From Symsagittifera roscoffensis (Eukaryota; Xenacoelomorpha; Acoela; Convolutidae), in the NCBI RefSeq assembly GCF_963678635.1, contig NC_087066.1, forward strand, positions 40,445,223-40,509,222: 64,000 nucleotides of DNA. The letters run 5' to 3'. Shown here piece after piece: positions 22,062 to 31,888 of this stretch. The notes under the pieces were generated by a model that was not told where the DNA came from, made no database searches, and saw only the letters and a program-made list of their open reading frames with translations. Within the stretch, counting starts at the first letter, position 1; every line of letters begins with the position of its first letter. A program made the position numbers and the translations under genes.

Positions 22062-22820
22062 TTATGGATGAGATTGTGATTTTGAAAAATTTGTGAATGG
22101 TTTAAATTCGAAATCTGACATAAAAAGTTGTTGTTTGTTTTGACTTTTGTCATGTTGATGAACTTGTTTTATTGAAAAGTTATATACATTTCCTGATAGT
22201 GGTTTCAAATGTTTTCGTTCTTGATTATAAATGGGGTAGATTTTTGAGAAAAATGGCGGTTGTTTGTTTAATCTTTGAAAGAATGTTAAGGCTGTGTTTT
22301 TCCTTCTTGTATATTTGTCTTTTATATGAATTTTACTACTTAAGATGTTTATCGTTGGTATATATTTAGTTATAAACGGTATGCCAATGATATTGTGCTT
22401 AATATCAGTAATATGGAATGTTTGTTTGAATGGTTTGTTCAAAATGTTGTTTTGTTCCATTGTTCTTGTGGGAACAAGGAATAGTTGGATTTTTCCATGA
22501 TATACTAATGTTGATCCTTGTGCTGTTGCTAATTTACTAGATGTTTCGAGGTGTTTTAAATTTGGATGCAGTGTTTTGATTCCATTCCATTGGGGAATGT
22601 TAATGATATTTGACTCTGCTCCTGAGTCGATTAAAAAATCAATTTCAAGATCTGGTGGTTGAAATTCTTTACTTCTTGGGCTCTCTAAGAGAAATGGGAT
22701 TGTCCAATGTTTTTCTCTCGGTTGTTCTTTTTGTATGTTTTGTATGTTTTGATAAATATGTCTGTTTGAGCATTGTACGTCGTCTTTATCAGGTTTAATT
22801 ACAGTGTTAACTTTGTTCAC
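22062..22820 (-). CDS. pol: E2 aspartic protease domain (gag-pol), open over 252 codons
   Basis: FLIDSGAESNII at about residues 62-73 is the retropepsin active site with the catalytic Asp and the Gly-Ala that follow it. HNIIGIPFI further on fits the second conserved block (G-x-x-h-h). The frame is the same as the gag pieces at 24590 and 23993, so protease was made as part of a gag-PR reading frame, with RT in another frame. The first part is polar (KPDKDDVQ...) and the last third has no recognised domain. The start given is just the first Met of the open stretch. It is intact in itself but sits in a dead element. Confidence 0.75.
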   Translation of the reverse strand: MNKVNTVIKPDKDDVQCSNRHIYQNIQNIQKEQPREKHWTIPFLLESPRSKEFQPPDLEIDFLIDSGAESNIINIPQWNGIKTLHPNLKHLETSSKLATAQGSTLVYHGKIQLFLVPTRTMEQNNILNKPFKQTFHITDIKHNIIGIPFITKYIPTINILSSKIHIKDKYTRRKNTALTFFQRLNKQPPFFSKIYPIYNQERKHLKPLSGNVYNFSIKQVHQHDKSQNKQQLFMSDFEFKPFTNFSKSQSHP

Positions 22821-23139
22821 TTCTGGTGTAGTTCGTGATTATTATTGATGGGTCTAGTGTAATAATCATGAAGAAATTCCAATTGATTTTCGTATATGTT
22901 TGAACTAAAGGGTTGTTCGGATATGATATGTTCATAGTCGTTTTCGAGTGTTATCATATTTACTGAGATGGTATTATCTGTATCACTTTCAGTATCTGTT
23001 TATTCATAATTAATGTGGTTTAATTGTAACTCGTTATTTTCTGTGTTATCAATACCTGGGGGGTCTTAAGTTATTTCTTCATTTGTTTGTACCTGATTGA
23101 TTTGTCTTTGATGCTTTGGTGTGTTACTTCTGTATCGGT

Positions 23140-23993
23140 GTTGAAAATCGGGGTAACGGCTATTATTCATATGGGGTGACTGGGAATAGTTTCTCTATCT
23201 ATTATTGTAGCTTGAGGTTCGGTTTTGTGAATTATTTTTTGATCTGTTTTGATAGTTATCATTTGATCTTTGATAGTTTGATCTATTCAATGAATTATTC
23301 CTTGATCTGTTGTTTGGATAGTTCTGATTTCGATTGATTGAGTAACTTCTATTCCTATTGTTTGAATAGTTTTTATTTCTGTTGTATGATGAATTTCGTG
23401 ATTTATTGTTGGAATAGTGTCTATTCCTTGGGTTTGTTTGGGAACTGGATGCAGAAACAATTTCTGTTGTGTTTGAATTCGATCGTGAATAGTTATTTCT
23501 ATATTGATTATTTTGACTAATCGATCGACTATATCTGTTTTGTGAGAAATTTCGTGAATTTCTTTGTTCGGGCGATCTACCTCCATAACTAGAGTTATAT
23601 GGTGATTGATTTCTTGGATAAATCGGGTTGCCTGGAAGTGGTTTTCCCGAGCTATTATTACTGTAAATTCTTGTTTGGTAGATATTGATCTTTTTTCATG
23701 TATTGAAAGAATGGTGTATTTGGTTCTTTGTGCTTTTGAGGTTTATTCTGATTGTCTTGTTGTTTTTGTCTACATTCGGCAATACTGTGTCCGTATCGTC
23801 GGCAATAATAACACCATTTTTCGAAAGGTGGTTTACCTTTAAAGTTTGGGTTCTTTTCATACATGTTTAGAATTTCAGTGATTTTTTCAGTCAGATCTAT
23901 ATCTGATTCTTGTATATGATTTATTTGTGTAGTATTTGTTTCGATCCGATTAACATACTGTAGTTTCAGTTTTTCTGTTTCTTCAAGTTTCAT
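23140..23993 (-). pseudogene. gag: E2 gag: nucleocapsid region with zinc knuckle and Asn/Arg-rich repeats
   Basis: 23993-23658 is open and contains one CCHC zinc knuckle (CYYCRRYGHSIAEC, C-x2-C-x4-H-x4-C). Downstream, from about 23460 to 23190, one frame reads a degenerate repeat of N, R, S and Y (units like NYSNNRNRS), a likely RNA-binding stretch. The overlapping frame at 23586-23287 reads as Ile/Thr-rich sequence and is less plausible. An in-frame TAA at 24006-24008 splits this part from the capsid part. Confidence 0.75.
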
Positions 23994-24005
23994 TTTGATT
24001 TCTGC

Positions 24006-24590
24006 TTATTCTAGTTTATCTACTAGTTTTCTGAAATCTAAATCTGGTTCACGAATTGAGGAAGGATGAGATGCTCTCTTTTTTATAGCTATTTTCTTTA
24101 GTTGAGGTGTTAAGGTCATCATTAAAATTTCTGTCTTTTTTGTGTTTTTGTAATCATATGTATTGAGTGAATATGCTTTTCGAACTAGTGTTTCGATTCG
24201 AACTACTAATTGTTTAATTGTTTCATTTGGTAATCTGCGAACTTCGTTGCATAAAACTCTTTGATGTTGTTTGTTTCTTTCAGAATCAAACATTTTTGAA
24301 AATTCTTGTGTGAATCTTTTCCAATCTGATTTCATGTCTATAGGTAGTACTGAATACCATTTTTGAGCTGCGCCATCTAGTATCGTTTGTATTAACGCTG
24401 TGCGTCTATGAATCCAATTTTGATGGAGTGGCGTAATAATTGGGTCGGGTCCCATATTTAAAGTTAAACTTGCTGTGACTGCATTTAGGCAATCTTCTAC
24501 TGAGTATTCAGGGTCTGTTCCTGTGAATACCATCAATGGTTTGTTAGATGTTATTGACGATCCTCCCTTGAGATATGGATTCATCGTCAT
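24006..24590 (-). pseudogene. gag: E2 gag: capsid-like domain
   Basis: 194 open codons. LIQTILDGAAQKWYSVLP, DWKRFTQEFSKMF and LPNETIKQLVVRIETLV match the capsid core of Ty3/gypsy gag proteins (the retrotransposon gag family, Pfam PF03732). It is followed in frame by a stop and then the nucleocapsid piece. Part of the domain is duplicated just upstream. Confidence 0.8.
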
Positions 24591-24683
24591 TTGTAGTGAT
24601 TCTGCGGCATTTGGTATTTGCGAAAAGTTTGTAAGTTTATTTTTGTAATTTCATGTTATTGTAAGTAATATGGTAATGGTATT

Positions 24684-25185
24684 TCATTTTGCATTTGAGT
24701 TGGTAGGGAGGAATGCATTGTTATTCGGTTTTGTGATTGTATAGGTTGAAAAGATTGTGTACTCATTGAGTTTGGTATATGCATTGGTTGTTGATTCTGT
24801 ATATCTGTTTGATTTTGTGGGTAAACGTTTATATTTATCTTGTGTGAATCTTCTCCAATCTGATTTTATTTCTATGGGTAATACTGAAAACCATTTTTGA
24901 GCTGCGCCATCTAGTGTTGTTTGTATTAACGCTGTTAATACCATTAATGTTTTATTGGATGTTATTGACGATCCTCCCATTAGATATGGATTCATCGTCA
25001 TTTGGAGTGACTCTGCTGCGTTTGGTATTTGCGAGAAATTTGTAAGTTGATTTTTGTTGTAGATAATAGGGTAGCGGTATTTCATTTTGCATTTGAGTTG
25101 GTTGGTAGGAATGCATAGTCATTGGGTTTTGTGATTGTATAGGTTGAAAAGATTGTGTGTTAATTGAGTTTGGTATATGCATTGG
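24684..25185 (-). pseudogene. gag: Tandem duplicate of part of E2 gag
   Basis: 24836-25185 repeats 24300-24788 of the capsid part, including the blocks PNAAESLQMTMNPYL, GGSSITSNK and LIQTTLDGAAQKWFSVLP. The duplicate lacks about 125 bases (those around 24400-24520 in the other copy), shifting NK..LMV straight to TALIQT. The words around TTTGGTATATGCATTGGT appear at the edge of both copies (about 24772 and 25168). Confidence 0.8.
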
Positions 25186-25808
25186 TAAATGCAAATCTTC
25201 ATATTTTGGGATGGTTGAGATTGTCGCGGTCTTTGTGTGCGATATTTTTGTCTGTATGGTGCAAAAATTTCTGGTTGATGATAGTCATCATCATCAGATG
25301 ATGAGTAGTTTGTGTAATAAGGTGTTTGTTGTTTATTCCTATTTTGTTGAAAAAATGGGTAATTTTCACTATAATCCTGTGGAGAATGTGGATAATCTTG
25401 GAAATTTACTGAATTGGTCGATGTATTTGGAGGATTCCAGTAGCGATAATATACGTGGTTTTGCATGTTGTTTCGGGGGAGTTGATTAGTTTTTGATGGA
25501 TGTACATAATTATAGTTGTGTTCTGCAAAATTGTTTCTTCTGAACCTTTTTCTTGTTTTTGACGGTTTTGTCATTGGTCTGTATGTCTGATTGTCCATAT
25601 GCGAAAATTTTGGAGCAACCGAGGGTTTAACGGTCGATTGTAAGGTTACTTGTGGTAGTGTTGTATTTTTATTTCTTGTTGTTGTGAGATTTGGATGTAT
25701 TGGTGACATACTTTGTTGTGTAGTTGTTACTGTTGTTTGAACTATTTCTTCATTTATGAAATGTGGTGGTGTTTGAAAAATCTTGTTGTGTAAGATTTCT
25801 AGTTCCAT
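25119..25808 (-). pseudogene. gag: E2 gag: N-terminal Pro/Gln/Asn-rich region
   Basis: 229 open codons, low complexity, rich in Gln, Asn, Thr, Pro and Tyr (SSSDDDDYHQPE; FFQQNRNKQQTPYY). No domain is recognised. It is in the same frame as the capsid piece and directly upstream of it, so it is the matrix/linker part of gag. The final ~25 codons run into the duplicated block. Confidence 0.6.
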
Positions 25809-25979
25809 TGAGATTTTAATGATGTATAACTGTTGAATTTAGGCTATTATTTTGTGTATCAGGTAAAAATGTATTATAATTTGAAGGTGTTGCGTCAATT
25901 AATAATGGTATTACTTTTACATAATCTTCGTGAAAAGAAATTAAACTTATTGCTTGACTTGAGATATCTACTGGAAAAT

Positions 25980-26306
25980 TTAAAAATGCTGGATGATGTC
26001 TGATTGTTCGGCAATGGCAGTGTCGTCATTGTTACTTTGGGCTCTAAAAATTTTTCTTGCTTGTTCAATTAAGTCGATTTTATGTGTAAAATAATCAATT
26101 GTAAACCATGCCTGTATTTTTTGTAAATCATGTTTAGTGTTTTGTGAGACATCATTTTTGGTAAAACTTTCACAGATTGCGATTAAAAATGTTGAGAATG
26201 CGCCGATTTTGTTTCTTAATTTTGTGTGTTTTGATGTTTGGACTGGTGATGTACTTTGAGCTTCTGTCCTTTCTAATATAGGTAAATAACTATATATTAT
26301 TGCCAA
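25980..26306 (-). pseudogene. gag: E2 gag: N-terminal helical piece
   Basis: 108 open codons, probably alpha-helical (LRNKIGAFSTFLIAICESF; DLIEQARKIFRAQSN). Same frame as the later gag pieces and upstream of them; stops separate it from both neighbours. No family match is recognised beyond the position. Confidence 0.5.
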
Positions 26307-26572
26307 AACTTCGTTGGTGAATATTGAGTTTGCTCTCTGTGAATTTTGATTTTGTATGCTTTTGATATATTCTGCGAATACTCTTGAAAGTTCTAAATCT
26401 ATATCTCTGTTTGGATAGCATATTTACCATGAGATGTTCTTGGTGTACAAATTTCTATGGTGTAGATTCCGTATTGTTGTGTTAGGTTACATATTTCTTC
26501 CAAATAAAGTTCTATAATTTGTCTTTTGATTTTTAGATCTGGGAATTCTGATTTGCATGGACTGATTCTGGT

Positions 26573-26695
26573 TCAAACAAATTTACGAGTGAATTTTTTG
26601 CAAAATCGTGTTTGTCCTCTATCACTGAGTGAATTTATAATAAAGGGAAAAACTGCTTCTTCGTCTGGACTTTCGTCACTTTGAGTGTTGCTCAT
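26573..26695 (-). pseudogene. gag: Probable E2 gag start
   Basis: ATG at 26695 opens MSNTQSDESPDEEAVFPFII and runs 40 codons to TGA. It is the first ATG frame with gag-like acidic/polar composition after the leader. The frame differs from the next gag piece, so a frameshift lies between 26573 and 26306. Confidence 0.45.
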
Positions 26696-28385
26696 TTTTT
26701 CGTTTGCTGACTGTTAATACATAATTATCAATATGTCCAATTGGTTGATTCCAATTGTATAGATGTACTGGTTTGTGTTTATATTTCTTTTTTATTCTGT
26801 TTTTTCCCTTTTTTGATGAGTTTGAATTTGAAGTTGTTTCTGAATCGGAAAATTATAATTGATCATGGTTTGGGTAATTTTTATTCACTGAGTCTTTTAA
26901 TTTGTATAGTGCGTCTAGACTACTGACTTCTGATTCGGAGAATGCATTTCTATGTTTTGAAAAAAAATTTTGTGTTATCTGTCTTTGTTTACTTATAATT
27001 TTTTCTTTTTATTGTTTGTCGTTTTGTTCGAATGTATCCAACTGTTTGTGTATGCGGGGTTATTACAAGATCATATTTTTGGTTGTCTATTTCACTATTG
27101 TGTAATACGATTGTTTGTTTATTTCCTAGATTTTTCAATGACATACGGTTTAGGATGAGGGATGCAAGAAAGTTATTAGTAATTTTAATTTCCTAGACTG
27201 TTAGTCCTTACGATTTTTTGATAACTTAACCTGGGTCTTTTGTTCAGGGTTGTAGAGAAAAGTATATCGATTCCCAAGAATGATTTTACTTTCTCGTGGC
27301 TAGTCTAAGTTAAGGCGTTAACTTACTTAATCCCACTTAGGGGTAGTGATTGTGTTCAAGGGTTGGAGAATAGTAAATCGATCCACAAGGTTCAGGTATA
27401 ATTAGAACGCAAGTAGTTCATTAGATACTATTTTAAACATACTAAGTTAAAGATTTATCCCGGGTCAGGTAAGAGGAGAGTTCAAGTGAAGGATGAATAA
27501 CCGAAGTTTTTCACTGTTTAGCCTAATTCGAATGGTTAGTGTGATTAAAAAATTTGCATTAGTCCTGGGTCTTTTGAAAAGGGGTAGTGAATCGACGTTT
27601 GAGGTCGTTAGACACTTGATAAGTGGGTGGGGGAGAACAAAAATTGTTCTTTTTGATCCAAGGATAAGCCTTGATGATCAGAATTTAAAATTTATAAGAT
27701 AGAAAAGTGAATGAGATCCAAGGAAAGCCTTGATGATCTGGTTTAAGGTTAAATAAAATTAAGTTTAAGGGATATAAAGTTTAGGATAAGCCTTTTTGAA
27801 ATAATTTGATAAAAGGTTTAAGTTTTTGATAAAATTAGTTGATTTATGATTGCTTTTATGTTTAGGTGAAGAAGCTGGAACAACAGGATGATTTATATAT
27901 ACTAACAATTTATTGTCATGCTACTAATTTTATTTTTATTTTCAATAAATATTTTTTCAAATATGTTTTATATATTACTGCAGAATTCGAGGGAACGATT
28001 TGAGATCTTTTTATCAATCGTTATTATACAATAATAGTTTTATCTAGCGTCTGGAATAATCATTGAAGATTTCCTTCAAGGGTTTTATGTTTGCAAATGA
28101 AAATCTAAATTCATTGCTAGTAAGATTCTAAATATAAAAGTTTGCGTTGGCTTCGCCGTACGACCATGAAACTAAATGGTAAGTTTCTATGTAGTCGTAT
28201 GTCGTCTCTTGTCCGAGGTCTTTTTCCAATACCGGGTAGTTCTCGTATTGTACGGAATAGCGGCTCTGATCTATTGAGTCGTTGAGTCATTTCAATTAAG
28301 TTATTGTCGTGTAACAATTTAAAAATGTTTTGTCTATCTTCAGATCTATTTTTGGTTAGTTCTAGTTTAGTAAAGTCTAGTTTCG
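26696..28385 (-). other. E2 5' leader, truncated at its 5' end
   Basis: Colinear with the E1 leader from 27354 upward. Two similar modules of about 110 bases stand side by side at about 27235-27345 and 27346-27460 (shared GGGTTG.AGA, AGTA.ATCGAT and CAAG). The primer-binding site seen in E1 is not recognisable here, and no 5' LTR follows. Confidence 0.6.
28117..28317 (-). CDS. Short leader ORF of E2
   Basis: Counterpart of 8346-8534, open for 66 codons from a TTG. The central RSEPLFRTIRELPGIGKRPR is unchanged; both ends differ. The missing ATG argues against translation in this copy. Confidence 0.3.
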   Translation of the reverse strand: MLHDNNLIEMTQRLNRSEPLFRTIRELPGIGKRPRTRDDIRLHRNLPFSFMVVRRSQRKLLYLESY

Positions 28386-28387
28386 AT

Positions 28388-28442
28388 AATGTCGCCTAGT
28401 CTACCGTAGTATTGACCCATAGGATAATGTCGCCTAGTCTAC
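28388..28442. repeat. Duplicated fragments of the neighbouring membrane gene
   Basis: 28388-28422 is an exact copy (35 bases) of 28836-28870 inside the gene. 28426-28442 repeats the first 17 bases again. The two lie between the E2 leader and the end of the membrane gene, and the second copy supplies the gene's stop codon. Confidence 0.85.
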
Positions 28443-29351
28443 CCATACGGTACTGTGGTTTACACGAGGTTCCACACTATTATCGCAGAGATGATTTTGC
28501 TTTGGGACACAACAATATGGATAACAACATACACATGGTCCACAGGCGAATATTATAATCAAAAATGAAATCATCATTACCCACCAAGGAGCAAATATTC
28601 TAACAAACAAACTTAAACACATTGACAAAAACACAGTAGAAGATACCAAAATTAATGCTCCTGCGACGATTGAGAGTAGGCGTATGAGGCAATGTCCGTA
28701 AAATTCTGGCCCGTTATTGAGTGCATTGTTAACAAGAAAAACGCCGCGAAGCATGCCAGTATAGAAAGTTAGTACCATTGTAACGATCACTTGAATTAAA
28801 TTGTCAGTTGTGCCCGTGTCTTCTGCAATTGATGGAATGTCGCCTAGTCTACCGTAGTATTGACCCATAGCTATTGACAAACCTCCAGTCAAGCTAAGCT
28901 CCAATAACTCGATAAAGTGCCCAACAAGTACTACCCACAAGGCCGCAGACTTTTTCCATGGAAACAAGGTTAAAATTGCGTTGAGGAGTGCTAAGCAAAA
29001 TAAAATTGAAATAACAATAAGAATCCGATAAATGTGGCCAACGTATGTGTCGAGATCCTCGTCAAATAGCTCGACAGTTGTGTTCGTCGAATTCGTAACA
29101 GAAACTGTCGACTTCAAATCCTCCGAGTACATTATCCAGTCAAAAATGAGGCCCGTAACATCAATTCCGACCGCAATGGTAAGCAGTATGAGTTGTAAGA
29201 TAACTCGAATTGGTTCACGTTCTAGGGTTGTGTCACTTTTGCTTCTCATGCAGGGAATATTGCGACACGCGCAGTACGGGTCGCAGTCACAAATCGCTAA
29301 ATAGCTGCATCCGGCACCGCTCGCCATGAGAAACACTTCCGCAATCGACAT
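28434..29351 (-). CDS. Six-span membrane protein, Cys-rich ends, family not recognised
   Basis: 305 codons from ATG at 29351. Hydrophobic spans at about residues 50-71, 107-130, 136-162, 184-207, 222-250 and 256-275. The first loop carries two N-glycosylation sequons (NST 87, NTT 90), and the second loop is basic (PWKKS), so the N-terminus should be cytosolic. That N-terminus has a Cys cluster (CSYLAICDCDPYCAC) and the sixth span runs into another (CGPCVCCYPYCC), both suited to palmitoylation or metal binding. Codon use and the clean frame differ from the surrounding elements, so this is a real or very recently broken host gene. I do not recognise the family. The stop and last two codons come from a duplicated internal fragment, so the original C-terminus is lost. 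It may also be one exon of a longer gene. Confidence 0.75.
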   Translation of the reverse strand: MSIAEVFLMASGAGCSYLAICDCDPYCACRNIPCMRSKSDTTLEREPIRVILQLILLTIAVGIDVTGLIFDWIMYSEDLKSTVSVTNSTNTTVELFDEDLDTYVGHIYRILIVISILFCLALLNAILTLFPWKKSAALWVVLVGHFIELLELSLTGGLSIAMGQYYGRLGDIPSIAEDTGTTDNLIQVIVTMVLTFYTGMLRGVFLVNNALNNGPEFYGHCLIRLLSIVAGALILVSSTVFLSMCLSLFVRIFAPWWVMMISFLIIIFACGPCVCCYPYCCVPKQNHLCDNSVEPRVNHSTVWVD

Positions 29352-31888
29352 CTTCCGGTAATTATTCTCTCCGGTGATTCGAAGTTATTTCAATTATTAG
29401 AGATCAGGCGTACGTCGTTATATGTCCAATTTAAGTTTTTAGATTAATTCATTCCGGTGAACTATTCTATTAGAATTTTTGTCCACTTAGGGATCCACGT
29501 TCTAGAATCGCTTTGAAACTATACAAGTATACACGCACTGCCCGAACAAAAACCCGGTTGAAAAAAGGCAACGCGAGCGCATACAATGATCGCTTTTAAT
29601 CAACCGAATGTAAATTTTTGGTTGATTTATTTTTGAAGGACCTGGTCTCTCACCGCGTTGAAACAAGATACTTTAGTGAATGATACGACTGGCAAATGTA
29701 CAGGTAATAACTTGGTGTGTAGTTATTTTATTACACAGATAATCTTTTGATGCCTTCTGAGTTTTGGCAACAGTCTAGTCAGCAGCTCTACATATCGTAA
29801 CTAATTCAGCCGGTATTAGATTTGAAATGTGCACTGTAACAAAACCTTTTATATGGCGGAGAACTAGATTGAAGGCACGACGTGCCGTAATCAGCTTGAT
29901 CGCCGATTGGTCACGTGTATTGACGACAACCGTAACTTGATTAAGAGACTGTTTGCACATGACTTTGAACTCTTCTCGTAATTTGTATTTGCGTGCTACA
30001 GCTTGTGGGTTTTTTGTGAGAGAAATGGGTTTTTACATTCCTAGTGGGCGTTTGAAAACATTTTTTTTCAAGAAAACTCCGTATACTCGCAAAGAGGTCG
30101 TTGACCACACCTCGCAGGTGGATGGTTGTATAATAAATGTAGGATTCCAAATGCCCACACCTGAGCCCACATCTCATATTCACTCCGTGCTCATAGGACT
30201 CGAAACAAAAGTAACACTGTCCCATCGTGTCACAAATACGAGCAAGTCATATATTTGCAGTTGTAACCCGTTATAAAACTATATCTGATTCTACAGGTTG
30301 CAGTGAGCCGTTGTGTAACACGGACGGGTAATTAATTTGATGCGCGTTGGTGGCTATCTGGGCACCAGTAACCTTATTCAGGGTAAAACAACACCAAATT
30401 GCGAGACCCTTCCGTCAATAGAGTCACGTCAATTACTCATGCAACTTAAACATTAAAAAATGCCCTGAAGTCGAATAGATTGGTTATATCTTCGCACTGC
30501 TGTCTGCCTTACTATCACATAAGAACAATTACTCGACAAAACTATTCACTTTCAGGGGAGTCTAGTTGACTTGATCAATGACCAAACAAGAGTTTATAGA
30601 TAAAGATGCCAGTTCAAGTCTTTGCTTCGAGGTATGTACAGGTTTTGAAAAAATTACTGTTATGTTTTTTGTATTTATTTCAATCGGTTTTAAGTGACAA
30701 TTTTAGTAACGTGTGTCATATCTAACGCGGCTCAAAATTTGTAAAAAGGACTTGTAATTCTAATTTATCAGGTGTAAATAAATCAGTAGTTTTTCAACAC
30801 CACAATTTTCAACGTAAAATACATTGACTTTTAATGGTAAAAGGCGGAAGGGTACAACTGATACGCTTGTTAGCAAACGAAGCAATTGAGCTGGTACAAA
30901 AGCTGTTGCAAAAAACGAACGTTAAACTTTGCGTTTCTGATTTTGACATCGCGCCAACTATTTTAAGTAAATAAAACTCAAAAGCGTTATTCCTTACACG
31001 TATTTTCATCTCCAAGCACTAGTGGAAAACAAACCGGAAAACAGTTAAACATGGTCACAATTTTGGCAAAAATTAAACCGAAACTTGCCAAAAAAGTACA
31101 AATATTTTTTACAATTTTTTTCAAACTTAAGGCAATTTCAATCATTTTTTGGCTAGAACCAGACTTTAAAAAATACATGTAAGGGCTACTTATGTTTTAC
31201 CCCCTCCCCGTTGTTTGCGTAATGCAGTCCCGGCATTGCTTCATGAACTGTCCACATGGTACTGGTTTGAAATCAGTCCAGCAGCGCCACGAGTTGCTTG
31301 TGGCAGTATTGTGCACACCCATGCCCCAATTTGTTAACGTGGTTTATTCTTGTATGACTCGAGTCTTGGTAACTGCGTTTAATTTGTTTAGCCATTTTCG
31401 TACAGAATTTGCCAATCCACAGTTACTTTCATGGAAGATGGTTGGCTAAGTGATAAGAAGTTTTGGTTGTCATTTGGCATGCTACCACTGTGTGTGAGGT
31501 TTGGCATTTTTGCTGACAGATGTTTGGTACGAAAGTAGCTCAACAATTTTTAGAACGGAGATCCATCACAAAACAATTAGAAAATCTGTCCATGCAGTGG
31601 CTGTGGTAATCTTGAGACTTGGGACTGAGTGCAACTAATAGTGTCTGAACAAGCTTGGCGGCAAGGTCGGCACCACATAGTCCGATCCCTGGTAGTCTTT
31701 ACAGGTATCACTTGAATCTTCTGATGAGTCCCATACTGTTCTTGGAGCCACTCTTTGTTCCACTGTTCTTTGTAGTCAGGATAGTTAACATATGTTTTGG
31801 GTTGCTTGACAACAATTTTAATATAGTGTCACCTAAAATGGAGCATAGCTCAGTAATCCTCATTGCTCAGCATCCACTATCTCGTGGG
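29352..31888. other. Intergenic region without a recognised gene
   Basis: Short open frames on both strands (up to about 107 codons near 29953-30276) have no motif, no conserved partner in the window and overlap each other. The part next to 29351 should hold the promoter of the membrane gene, but I see no firm element. Confidence 0.5.

Larger units (their letters stand above)
9600..28385 (-). mobile_element. E2: env-bearing Ty3/gypsy-type retroelement, 5' LTR missing
   Basis: Order on the minus strand: leader (28385-26696), gag (26695-23140), protease, RT, RNase H and integrase (22820-18379), env (17103 to about 13200), ORF X, ORF Y and ORF Z, then the 3' LTR from 10232 down to 9600. The gene order PR-RT-RH-IN places it with Ty3/gypsy (Metaviridae), not copia. 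The right end runs straight into the rearranged 3' end of the host membrane gene, with no LTR there. Many stops and frameshifts show it is dead. Confidence 0.85.

Noticed and set aside
23287-23586. 99-codon Ile/Thr-rich ORF as a separate protein
   Set aside because: It is an alternative frame of the Asn/Arg-rich nucleocapsid repeats.
29953-30276. 107-codon plus-strand ORF in the intergenic region
   Set aside because: No motif, overlapped by an equally long minus-strand frame, with no conserved partner.
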